Below, in pieces: positions 6,718 to 15,600 of a stretch of 22,714 bases of DNA (the first letter of the stretch is position 1; the number at the start of each line of letters is the position of its first letter). The stretch comes from a virus. Both the position numbers and the translations under genes were made by a program. Under the pieces are notes generated by a model. That model worked only from the letters and a program-made list of their open reading frames with translations, had not been told where the DNA came from and ran no database searches. The DNA lies in the IMG/VR virus record IMGVR_UViG_3300000405_000063, positions 1 through 22,714 of that record, one strand, 5' to 3'.

Positions 6718-7226
6718 TAGAAGTAACTTCTTCCGTATTTCCTACGAACGTCATTGAAGTAATAGAGATTCCACTCAAAGGAATTGATCCAGACATTCAA
6801 GTTTTCAAACGACCCTTGAGGAATACTGATCCTCAACAGTCAATTGGAATTTTTGCCCAGATGTGGGACCCGGACGAGGAAAGTTTCGAGATGATGGGCG
6901 TAGATAATGCTCATCCTCAGATGCCCACTCTTCAGCGTTATGTCTATGGAATTCAGGCATTTGTAAAAGATGGAGATGAAGAAAGAGGACTTGCTACACA
7001 CGCATATCTTGCGGGTAGTATACGGAGGGTGCTTTACACGTTCCCTCCCCTCAGGGTAGCGTTAGCGTCGCTCAAGGTTGAGTTCCAAGACGGTTCGGCC
7101 GAGAAGCTTACGAGGTGGGGAATTCGCACCGCCCGTTACTTCGCTGGCGAGATCGACGGAGTAAATCTCTACCTTGCTACATTGGAATTCTGGGTCGAAA
7201 CCGAAACAAGAGGAGCTCAAGCATGA
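6714..7226 (+). CDS. Tail terminator protein
   Basis: 170 residues from ATG 6714, which overlaps the previous stop (ATGA); ATG 6702 in the same frame would add four residues. 'QPLRNTDP'-like N-terminal strand ('IQVFKRPLRNTDPQQSIGIF'), a beta-rich core ('YVYGIQAFVKDGDEERGLATHAYLAGSIRRVLY') and a C-terminal 'YLATLEFWVETETR' fit the lambda gpU/tail-terminator fold, a hexameric ring that stops tube growth and binds the head. Start of the tail module by position. ATGA overlap with the next gene indicates coupling. Confidence 0.65.
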   Translation: MIEVTSSVFPTNVIEVIEIPLKGIDPDIQVFKRPLRNTDPQQSIGIFAQMWDPDEESFEMMGVDNAHPQMPTLQRYVYGIQAFVKDGDEERGLATHAYLAGSIRRVLYTFPPLRVALASLKVEFQDGSAEKLTRWGIRTARYFAGEIDGVNLYLATLEFWVETETRGAQA

Positions 7227-7636
7227 CAGACAAAAGCCTCGACCAAGAGGCAACCGAGGAAGATCTCCAGGGGTTGCAGGACAGCAACTCGGAACTTCGA
7301 AAGAAGATTGCGGAAGCCAACTCACGAACAGCTTCGGCAGCTCAGGTAACCGAGCGCAATCTTCAGGCTGCCCAGCTTGTAACAGAGCAGGTCAGGCTAG
7401 AGGCTGAGCTCGAAAAGGCAGAGTCAGTTGCTGACGCGATCGAGACTGGCGAAGGAAGCAAGGAACTGATGGATAGCATCAAGTCCCAGCTTGAATCGGC
7501 TACATTGGTGGCACAGCAGCCTTCTGGTCCCGTTGATACCAACGTCAAGTCCGACGATAAGTCTCTCGAAGACGAAGAGCCGGACGACGAAACCAATCCG
7601 CAGTCGGGCTACAACAGCCCCGGCTTCCTGAAGTAA
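7223..7636 (+). CDS. Coiled-coil protein before the tail tube gene
   Basis: 137 residues from ATG 7223, chosen because it overlaps the previous stop (ATGA) and has AGGAG at 7211-7215. Residues 1-90 are Glu/Gln/Ala/Lys-rich heptad-like helix ('LQDSNSELRKKIAEANSRTA', 'LEAELEKAESVADAIETGEG'); the C-terminal third is acidic and Pro/Ser-rich, ending 'GYNSPGFLK'. I do not recognise a family. Place between tail terminator and tail tube suggests a tail assembly accessory part; the function is unknown. Confidence 0.75.
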   Translation: MTDKSLDQEATEEDLQGLQDSNSELRKKIAEANSRTASAAQVTERNLQAAQLVTEQVRLEAELEKAESVADAIETGEGSKELMDSIKSQLESATLVAQQPSGPVDTNVKSDDKSLEDEEPDDETNPQSGYNSPGFLK

Positions 7637-7649
7637 GGAGAGAAACCTC

Positions 7650-8669
7650 ATGGGCTACAGCTCACAGAGTGGTCAGGTCTTGATGAGGACTCAGGATTCG
7701 GCGGGAATTTTCCCGGTTGACTTCGGAACCACCTCGATCGCAATGAAGATCAAAAGCGGATCACTTGGACCCAACCGAGACCTGCTTGTTCCTGACATGG
7801 AGATCGGTGGAGGCCGAGACGTTTCCGAAGCCTACCTCGGCGCAGCGTCCTGGTCCGGAGACTTCGAGTTCTATGCACGACTCGAAAGCATTTCAACCCT
7901 AATCCAGGCTTGCCTCGGAGTTCCGGCTGTTACGGCCCCAGAGGGCACAGCGGGAGCCTGGACCCACGACTTCTCTCCTAGCGACAATGCTACTCTTCCG
8001 TACATTGCAGTCGAAGAGCGTATTGGTTCTGGTCTAGAGGTTTACCAGTACACTGATGCTGTTGTCAACTCCTTTCACATGGAGGCAGAGGCAAACGGCT
8101 TCCTAATGGGAACCGCAGGCCTCATCGCAAAGAAGCAGATTGCTGGCGCAGCCGCTACTGCAACGCCTGATTTTGACGAGTCTCCTCTTCTCGTCGGAAC
8201 CAACACTCAGGTTACGCTGGGTGGAATCTCCCTCCCAGCGAAGTCTTTCGGATTTGACATCAACAACAACTTCGAAGATGACGACTTTCGACTGGGCTCT
8301 TTCTATCTAGGTGACCTTACCGCAAAGGGCCGCGAGGTTATGGGTAACGTTGCTATCCGCCCAGAGGATAGCGCACTTTGGCGTCGGGCTGTTTACGGAC
8401 AGTCCGGCCTCACCGAGGTTGGCGGATTGACCACCAAGTCTCCCTTGGTTGTTACCTCGACAACCTACGAGGATATCGACGGCTCGACTCCTATCGTCAA
8501 GAGTAGCATTAAGGTCACTTTCCCAAAGATCGTCCTGGAGCCTTTCGCTCTCGAGCCTTCTGGTGACGACATCATCGAGAACGATATCAGCTGGCGTGCG
8601 ATTCGTAACCAGGTCGGAACCCCGATCTGCACCGTTTTAATCACCAGTGGCATGGAGACTGTCGCCTGA
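7650..8669 (+). CDS. Major tail tube protein
   Basis: 339 residues; AAGGAG starts 15 bases before ATG 7650. It opens 'MGYSSQSGQVLMRTQDSAGI' and has the beta-sandwich pattern and 'GGGRDVSEAYLGAASWSGDFEFYARLESISTLIQACLG' segment common to siphovirus tail tube proteins of this type, where a ring subunit has two similar halves: here about 1-165 and 166-339 ('SLPAKSFGFDINNNFEDDDFRLGSFYLGDLTAKGREVMGNVAI'). It polymerises on the tape measure into the tube. Codons are GC-ending, as for other abundant virion proteins, and a strong hairpin follows directly. Confidence 0.88.
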   Translation: MGYSSQSGQVLMRTQDSAGIFPVDFGTTSIAMKIKSGSLGPNRDLLVPDMEIGGGRDVSEAYLGAASWSGDFEFYARLESISTLIQACLGVPAVTAPEGTAGAWTHDFSPSDNATLPYIAVEERIGSGLEVYQYTDAVVNSFHMEAEANGFLMGTAGLIAKKQIAGAAATATPDFDESPLLVGTNTQVTLGGISLPAKSFGFDINNNFEDDDFRLGSFYLGDLTAKGREVMGNVAIRPEDSALWRRAVYGQSGLTEVGGLTTKSPLVVTSTTYEDIDGSTPIVKSSIKVTFPKIVLEPFALEPSGDDIIENDISWRAIRNQVGTPICTVLITSGMETVA

Positions 8670-8692
8670 TTTTAGGTGACCATGCACTACTT

Positions 8693-8735
8693 CCCAATCC
8701 CCCGAATCTTGCTCTAATAGGTTCGGGGGATTGGG
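8693..8735 (+). terminator. Strong hairpin after the tail tube gene
   Basis: CCCAATCCCCCGAA at 8693-8706 pairs perfectly with TTCGGGGGATTGGG at 8722-8735; one T.G and one C-G pair extend the 14-bp stem inward, leaving an 11-base loop (8709-8719). There is no U-run after it, so it may be a partial terminator, a processing site or a 3' stabiliser that keeps tail tube mRNA high relative to the chaperones. Confidence 0.7.
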
Positions 8736-8796
8736 TCGCAGAAAGTGAAGCAAACCAACCAGCACATCACTAGTCCACCGAGAGGGACACATTACC

Positions 8797-9348
8797 ATGA
8801 CGCTTGGCACCGAAACAGCCCCCGAAGCTACCGAGATGGTCGAAGACCTGACTAGCCAGTTTGAAAACTACTGGGGAACCGAAGAAGAGTTTGTGTTCAC
8901 TTTGCCTGACGGCAAGCAGAACTTCACGATCAAGCCCCTGGACGAGGGCGGTAAGACTCTCTTCCAGAAGATGACAAACAAGGGCATCCGAGTGAACCAG
9001 AAGACTCAGGACGCTCACCTCGACATTGACCCCGCGTCCGAGCGTCACACGCTCATCAAGAACAGCGTTATCGACTATACGCTGATGGTTCCAACCTTCC
9101 ACGCCGGAACCCAAAAGATCAAAAGCTGGGACAAGCACCCCTTTTCCAAGAAGAGCCTGGAGCAGTGGCTCGAAAAGGCTAACCCCAAGACCGTCCAGGA
9201 GCTGGAGCTCTTTATTCGCACGAAGAATCCATGGATGCAGGACAACATGAGCACGAAGGAGATCGACACGGAGATTGACCGTCTCCTTGAGCTCAAGAAG
9301 CAGGCCTCGGAGCGTGAAGTGGGGGAAGCCGATTCCGCGAACAAGTAG
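8797..9348 (+). CDS. Tail assembly chaperone, short form (lambda gpG-like)
   Basis: 183 residues, ATG 8797 with a GAGAGGG site just upstream. Sits between tail tube and tape measure, the fixed place of the G/GT chaperones. Contains 'LPDGKQNFTIKPLDEGGKTLFQKMTNK' and a helical C-terminal half ('KTVQELELFIRTKNPWMQDN', 'EIDTEIDRLLELKKQASERE'). It binds the tape measure and helps recruit tube subunits; it is not in the finished virion. A GGGGGAA slip site near its end leads to a longer form in the -1 frame. The stop TAG at 9346-9348 lies within the stimulatory hairpin. Confidence 0.85.
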   Translation: MTLGTETAPEATEMVEDLTSQFENYWGTEEEFVFTLPDGKQNFTIKPLDEGGKTLFQKMTNKGIRVNQKTQDAHLDIDPASERHTLIKNSVIDYTLMVPTFHAGTQKIKSWDKHPFSKKSLEQWLEKANPKTVQELELFIRTKNPWMQDNMSTKEIDTEIDRLLELKKQASEREVGEADSANK

Positions 9349-9366
9349 AGATATTTGTTCGCGGGA
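9321..9366 (+). promoter_or_regulatory. -1 programmed frameshift signal: slippery site plus hairpin
   Basis: Slippery GGGGGAA (9321-9327), read in the zero frame as GTG GGG GAA, is followed after 5-7 bases by a stem: CCGCGAACAA (9335-9344) pairs perfectly with TTGTTCGCGG (9355-9364), and flanking pairs (including two wobbles) lengthen it to 9333-9346 with 9353-9366 around a six-base loop AGAGAT. Spacing and strength are what ribosomal -1 shift sites need. Confidence 0.8.
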
Positions 9367-9602
9367 ACGAGGTCCCTCCTCCTGTCCATCCTGTACTAAG
9401 GCTCTACAGTCTTTGTTCTGGAATGGAGTGGAACCATCTTCCTGAGCCAGGTGGTCTGTATCAGCAGAAACCTGAGTTCTTAGACAAGGCTTATTACATA
9501 ATGGCCGAGAAGTCTAAATGGGAAGAGCAGGACAGGAAAAAGAAAGACAGAGAGTCAAAGAGCCCTCGCGGTGGAATTAAGAATCCTAGCAGGGGCAGGT
9601 AG
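9327..9602 (+). CDS. Tail assembly chaperone, -1 frameshift extension (gpT-like)
   Basis: No start codon of its own: the frame opens at 9318 after a TGA and is reached by a -1 shift at GGGGGAA (9321-9327), giving a fusion of about 177 + 91 residues ending at TAG 9600-9602. The extension has the hallmarks of second chaperones: 'VRGNEVPPPVHPVLRLYSLC', then 'GMEWNHLPEPGGLYQQKPEF', 'AYYIMAEKSKWEEQDRKKKD' and a Gly/Arg-rich tail. In lambda GT the T part binds the tube protein while G binds the tape measure. The shift efficiency sets the ratio of the two forms. Confidence 0.85.
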   Translation, partial: SRFREQVEIFVRGNEVPPPVHPVLRLYSLCSGMEWNHLPEPGGLYQQKPEFLDKAYYIMAEKSKWEEQDRKKKDRESKSPRGGIKNPSRGR

Positions 9603-9608
9603 GAAAAC

Positions 9609-9647
9609 ACGAAGCCCAGGGTGCTTGTATAGGACCCTGGGCTTCGT
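9609..9647 (+). terminator. Strong hairpin between chaperones and tape measure
   Basis: ACGAAGCCCAGGGT (9609-9622) and ACCCTGGGCTTCGT (9634-9647) form a perfect 14-bp stem with an 11-base loop. There is no clear U-run (TCTACTCT follows). It ends 11 bases before the first possible tape measure start and could reduce transcription or translation of that gene. Confidence 0.65.
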
Positions 9648-9658
9648 CTACTCTGCAG

Positions 9659-12600
9659 GTGACTATAGGGCACGTCCCAGCGATTGAGGCCCAACGAGAC
9701 CGAGTGTTAGGTCAGGCCGCTATCAACGCCTATATGAATATAAATGTCAGAGTTTTGAGCGCTGCAGCTCAAACTCAGATAAAGGCTCTTCAAGCACAGG
9801 TAGCAATGCTGCAGAAGCAGCTTGTAGCAGGTGGCGCAGCCGCTACCGGACCTAAGTCAATTGGCGGTCCAGCTTCCCTGATGGCTCTCCGTAACTACGG
9901 ATCGAAGCTTCAGTGGACTGGTAGGCAGATTAGATATAACTTTACTCTGCCAATCCTATTGGCAGGCGCTGCTGCGACAAAGTTTGCTTTTGATAACGAG
10001 AAGGCGTTCACTCGCGTCAAGAAGCTTTACGGCGACGATGCTGACGCTTTGAAGTACATGAAAAAGAATCAAGACGCGTGGGGAAAGCGTGTAACTGCAA
10101 GCGGAGCAGTTACTAGGGTTTTCAAACGAGAGCTTGAATCACTTGAGAAAGTCTTTGGAGCACTTAGTTCTAGGTACGGCGAAAATCAGAAAGAAATAAT
10201 TGAAACAGCAGGAGCCTGGGCTGCAGCTGGCTCTTCTGGAGTCGCTCTAGCCAAGAGTACCGAGCTTAGCATAAAGGCTTCAATACTTGGAGACATGGAG
10301 CTTGAGAAAGCAACAGAGTCTCTTATTGCAATTCAATCTCAATATTCCCTCAGTACTGAGGGACTAACTACTACACTTAACGAGCTTAACGCAGTAGAGA
10401 ACCAGACCGGCATCGGGATGGAAGGCCTTATTAAAGGCTTCTCTCGAGCAGCTGGTTCTGCAAGAGAGTACGGAATTGACGTTCGTCACCTTGCGGCTAT
10501 GCTTGCGGCACTTGTTCCTGCAACAGGAACAGCGACTACGGCTGGTAACGCACTCAAGACAATTATGTCTCGAATCCTTTCTCCCACAAAGGAAGCTGCC
10601 GCAGTTATGGCAGAGTTCGGTGTCGTTACGAGCGACGCCACCTGGCAGTCAAGCAACGGTATGGAGCGTCTCCAGATCATTGCTGCAAAGATGGACAACG
10701 ATCTTAAAAAGACTGGCAAGGGAACAAAAGATCTTGCTGATGATATGTTCCAGTTGTCTGACAGCCAGAGGGCTGTTGTTGCAACAACACTCGGCTCTAG
10801 GTATCAGGTCAACCGCTTCCTCGTTCTAATGCGCGAGTTGAGCAGCGAAGAAGGATATTTTCAGAAGGCACTTAATGCAACACAGAACGACATAAAGGTA
10901 ACTGCGCAAGCAACCAAAGAGCTTAACACAGTTCTTGAGTCCAGCCCGAAGAGGCTTGAGATACTCGGGAACACAATAAAGAACACAATGGCTACAGCCA
11001 TTGCGCCACTTATTCCTTACATGATATATCTTGCCATGAAGGTTTCTGACCTCATGAAGGCGTTTGGAAACCTTTCGCCGGGAATGCAGAAGTTTATACT
11101 TCTTGCAGCAGGAGCCATGGCTTCAATAGGAATCTTTGTTCCACTTCTTGGATCTCTTGTAACTCTCGTTACACTTTTGATAGCTCCTGTCGCCATCGTA
11201 GCGAACGCGTTCTTTGCGATGGGAAGAGCTACTGCGGCAGCGGCGGCAGTTACGAAAGCTGCTGCCGTTTCATTCTTTGCCTCAAGTAAGATAATTGCTC
11301 TTGCTAGGAATATTGCTGTAGGAGCATGGGTTTCTGGTATGGCGGCAATGAAAGCTCTTGCTATAACCGGCTGGGCTGCAATTAGCGCGACGAACATTGC
11401 GGGATGGGCAGCCACAAACCTAGGTACTGTCCTCGGGTGGGTTGTAGGGCTTGGCTTGGAAGCGGCAGGTTGGGCAAAGAAGCAAGGTCTTGTAATCGCT
11501 GCATGGGCAAAGTATAACGCTATCAATATTGCCGGATGGACTGCTGATCTTGCAATAGCGAGAGCAGCTCAGGCAAAGAGTCTTGCTACCATTACTGCCG
11601 GGTGGCTTGCAACTCAGGCACTTAATGCAATTGCTTGGGTAAAGTACAACGCTGTAACGCTCGGCGGATGGACCGTTAATATAGCAGCCGCTCGTGTTGC
11701 AAACTCTACAAAGCTTCTTATAGAGAAGACTTCTGCAGCAGCAAGACTTGTCGTATTAATTGCTGCCTGGGGTGCCATTAGTGCAATAAATTCAGCCGGA
11801 TGGATAAAGCAGAATTTCATAACAGCAGCAGGAAGCGCTAAGAACCTCGCGTACTGGGGCTCTGCATGGCTAGCAATAAATGCAATAACGATTGCAGGAT
11901 GGGTCAAGCAGACTCTAATAAATGCTGCCGGTTGGATAAAAAATCAATCAGTACATTCTGCCGCATGGGTCTTGGTTCAAGCTATAACAGCTGCAGGATG
12001 GATAAAGACACATGTTATTAACATTCTCGGTTGGATTGCTTACAACGCAGCAACGTTCGCTGGCTGGGCTGCCAGTCATGCGATAACGTTTGCAGGCTGG
12101 ATTAAGACTCGGGCAATATCGGCAGCGGGCTGGGTTGCTTACAACTCTTCCATCGCGGCCGCTTGGGTAGTAAAAAACGGCATACATGCTGCAGGCTGGG
12201 CCTTGACTGCCGGAATTCATGCAGCAGGTTGGATTGCAGTAAATATTCTCAGCGGCAAGGGACTGCTTACTCTTCTGAGAACAGTTGGAACAGGCATGGC
12301 AGCAGTAGCAGCTGCAATGTCCTGGCCTGTAACACTTGCAATTGCCGCTGTTGTGTTGGCATTCCTTTTATTCAGAAATAAGGCTCAGCAGATATGGAAC
12401 AATATAGTTTCATATTTTTCTGATAGCAATAGCGCCATGGTCAAGACTGTGATTAGTGGGTGGAACCTTCTTCCCCAGGGTGTCGCTAACGCATTGACTG
12501 CAGTTGTTAGAATAGTTTCAAACGCAGCTAAGCAGATATATGAATGGTTCTCTTACATAAACCCATTCGCTCGACACTCTCCATCTCTGGTAGAGAACGT

Positions 12601-15600
12601 TACGAATGGCATGGGGGTAGTTAGCAGGCAGTTTGGAAAAGCCTCTTCTGCTATTAGTGGTCACGTAAGGGGTGCTTACCGAGACATTAAATCGTTCGGA
12701 AAAGCCATCCGAGGACTTCTCAAGGGTGCCGCAACTTTCGAGCACGCTCAAGAGCGTTCGAAGATAAAGAAGTTTGCTCCGGGCGCACTTAAAGAGTTTG
12801 ATAAGCTTTCGAAGAGGCTTCGGATTCTCGGAAGAGGTCTAGATAGGCTCAAGAGTAAGATGAGCAGCCAGCAGGCTGTTGTAGACAAGTGGACAGACGC
12901 TCTTGATCGCGCAAACAAAAAGCTGTCAAAGCAAGAGAAGGTTCTTGAAAGACTCCAGAAGCGCCAACAGCGTTGGCAGGAAGATCTTTCTGCAGCTCAA
13001 GACAGCTTGAACTATTTTGCATCTGCACCCATCGAGGGTATGGGAGCTATGGGCGATGCCATCTTTGAAAACGAAATGGCTCAAAAGAGTCTTCGTTACG
13101 AGATGATGAAGCTCGAAGATGTTGTAGGAACACTTGACGAGATTAAGAGTAAGATAGAAGCCGTAAACGGAGCGCAAGAACTTCTGAGCGGACAAAAAGC
13201 AGGCCTCAGGTCTGGTGGCGCTGGTAGTGAGATTCTTTCGCAGTACGACGACCAGATATCGGCACTTGAGAAGACAAAGAATCAACAGAATGAAGCTGCT
13301 GACGCACTGCAGAATATGAGTGAAAAGATTTCAGATCTGCAGCGAAAGGGGGAAATGCTAGATCTGGAAGAAAGCCTCAAATTCGATCCTTTGACTCGAC
13401 AGATAGACAAGCTCGCAAACGCTATGGAAGAACTTCCATTCGATGTTATTATCGCTGGAGTAACTAAAGCAGCGGCAGACATAGAGATCTATGAGAAAAA
13501 GCTCAGGCAGGCGACGAGGGCTGTAGAGAAGCAGGGGAAGGTAGTTGACAGGCTTACTGACGCGAGAGACAGGATGCAGGATTCCCTGAACCTTGAGTCT
13601 GAAAAACTTGAAGAAATAAGAAGCAAGTACGAACTTGTTGCCGAGGCGATAGGTTCCGTGGAGCAGGCAATGAGTCAAGCTTCGCAGGCAGCTGGTTCTA
13701 TGGCTGACAAGATAGCCAAGGCCAAGGAAGCAAAAGCTAAGGCTAAGGCTGCAAAAAAGGCAAAGATTCCTAAGAAGGAAATACTTTCTCCTGCTGTTCA
13801 GAACTTCCGTGATGCAGCTGGTGGCAACTTTGCTAAAGTTTCCGGCAATGGCATTCCTTTCCGAACAGACTGGAGTTCCCAAGAAGACGGCCTGAATGAT
13901 ATGTTCCAGGATCTAACGGAATTGCAGGCCAAGCAGTTTGCCAAGTTTAACCCATTCGATCCTATTATTAAGAAGTGGGAACAGTTCAAGGGATGGTGGG
14001 GCGGAGCCTGGGGCAGGCTTGTTGACTCAACTAAGGATATGTTCTCAGAGATATTCTCCGGTGTAGGTGGCGGAGACGTAGACGGCAAGCTTGATAAGAT
14101 AAAAGAAAAGTTTAGAGCCTTTACGGACGAGATAAGAATAGTATGGGAGAAGACGAAAGAGTTCTTTACAAGTGTTGGCAAGGCCTTTAAAGCCTTCTGG
14201 AGGCTAATAGAGCCTATCCTGACGGAAATAAAAGAGACTGTACAGGAAGCTCTTGGCAAGGCCTGGGAGAAGATAGGACCTGAGGTTGAGGCTATATTCA
14301 AAGAGCTTGGTCCCCTCTTTACAAACTTCCTAGCAGCCGTCAAGCCAGTCCTTGCAGTCCTTGGTCTCCAGTTTGCTATCCTCTCATCGGTGATTCTAAA
14401 CGTTTTCAATAGGATTATAAAGCCTGCCATAGAGATGTTCGGCTCTGTTATAGCAAACGTATTTCAGGTTGTGCGAGGGATACTGCAGGTCTTTAGTGGT
14501 TTCTTCATGCTGTTCACTGGAGACTTCAAGGGTGCTTTCGAGAAGATGGGCTCAGGGATACTTAATATATTCTCTGGCATCTTCGGCACAATAGGAGCTT
14601 TGTTTAAGGGAGCATTCAAGATGCTGCTGGGCCTCGTCATGGGAGTGGTCGAGGGAATCTTTGGATTCTTTAAGTGGCTATGGAATGAACTTGTTGGTAA
14701 CTCTATCGTTCCAGACATTATTGATGGAGTATGGTTCTGGTTTGAAAAGCTTGGAGCCCTGGGTAAATGGGTTTGGGACAAGGTTCTAAAGCCAGTATTT
14801 GATTTCTTTGTTGATGCGTTCAGACTTGTTATCGGAGCTGTAAAACTTTGGTTCCAAGGAATTAAACTCGCTTGGAGTGTACTCGCTACGCTCGGTACAT
14901 GGTTCTGGGAGAACGTCCTCAAGCCTGTTGGGGAAGTTTTCGTATGGCTTTGGGACAAGGTAGTTAAGCCCAATCTGGAGTTCTGGTGGGATGCCATAAA
15001 GCTCGCATGGGGCGCACTCGCCAAGCTCGGGACCTGGTTCTGGGATAATGTTCTCAAGCCTGTCTATGACAAGGTTAAAGAGGTGTGGGACAAGTACATT
15101 CAGCCTGCACTCGCCTTCTGGTGGGAAGGAATGAAGATAGAGTGGAAGGCGCTCAAGGCTGCAGCGACCTGGTTCTGGGATAATGTTCTCAAGCCTGTCT
15201 ACGACAAGGTTAAAGAGGTTTGGGATAAATACGTTAAGCCAGCACTCGATCTCTGGTGGAGCGGAATTAAGACTGCTTGGGACAAGCTCAAAGGCTTGGC
15301 AGGTTGGGTCTGGGATAATGTTCTCAAGCCTGTCTTCAATCAGTACGAAAAGCTTTGGGATAAGGTTAAGCCAGCTCTCAATCTCTGGTGGAGCGGTATT
15401 AAGAAAGAGTGGGACATACTCAAAGGCTTGGCAGGCTGGGTCTGGACTTACGTCCTAAGGCCTGTCTTCAATCAGTACGAAAAGCTTTGGGATAAGGTTA
15501 AGCCAGCTCTCAATCTCTGGTGGAGCGGGATTAAGAAAGAGTGGGACATACTCAAAGGCTTGGCAGATTGGGTCTGGGATAATGTTCTCAAGCCTGTCTT

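Noticed and set aside
11017-12220. Long minus-strand open frames under the tape measure Trp repeat
   Set aside because: They arise from the biased, repetitive Ala/Trp/Gly codons of the sense strand; no start signals or family features.
15183-15458. Second + frame inside the 44/45-residue repeats
   Set aside because: It is a shadow kept open by the DNA repeats, with no ribosome site.
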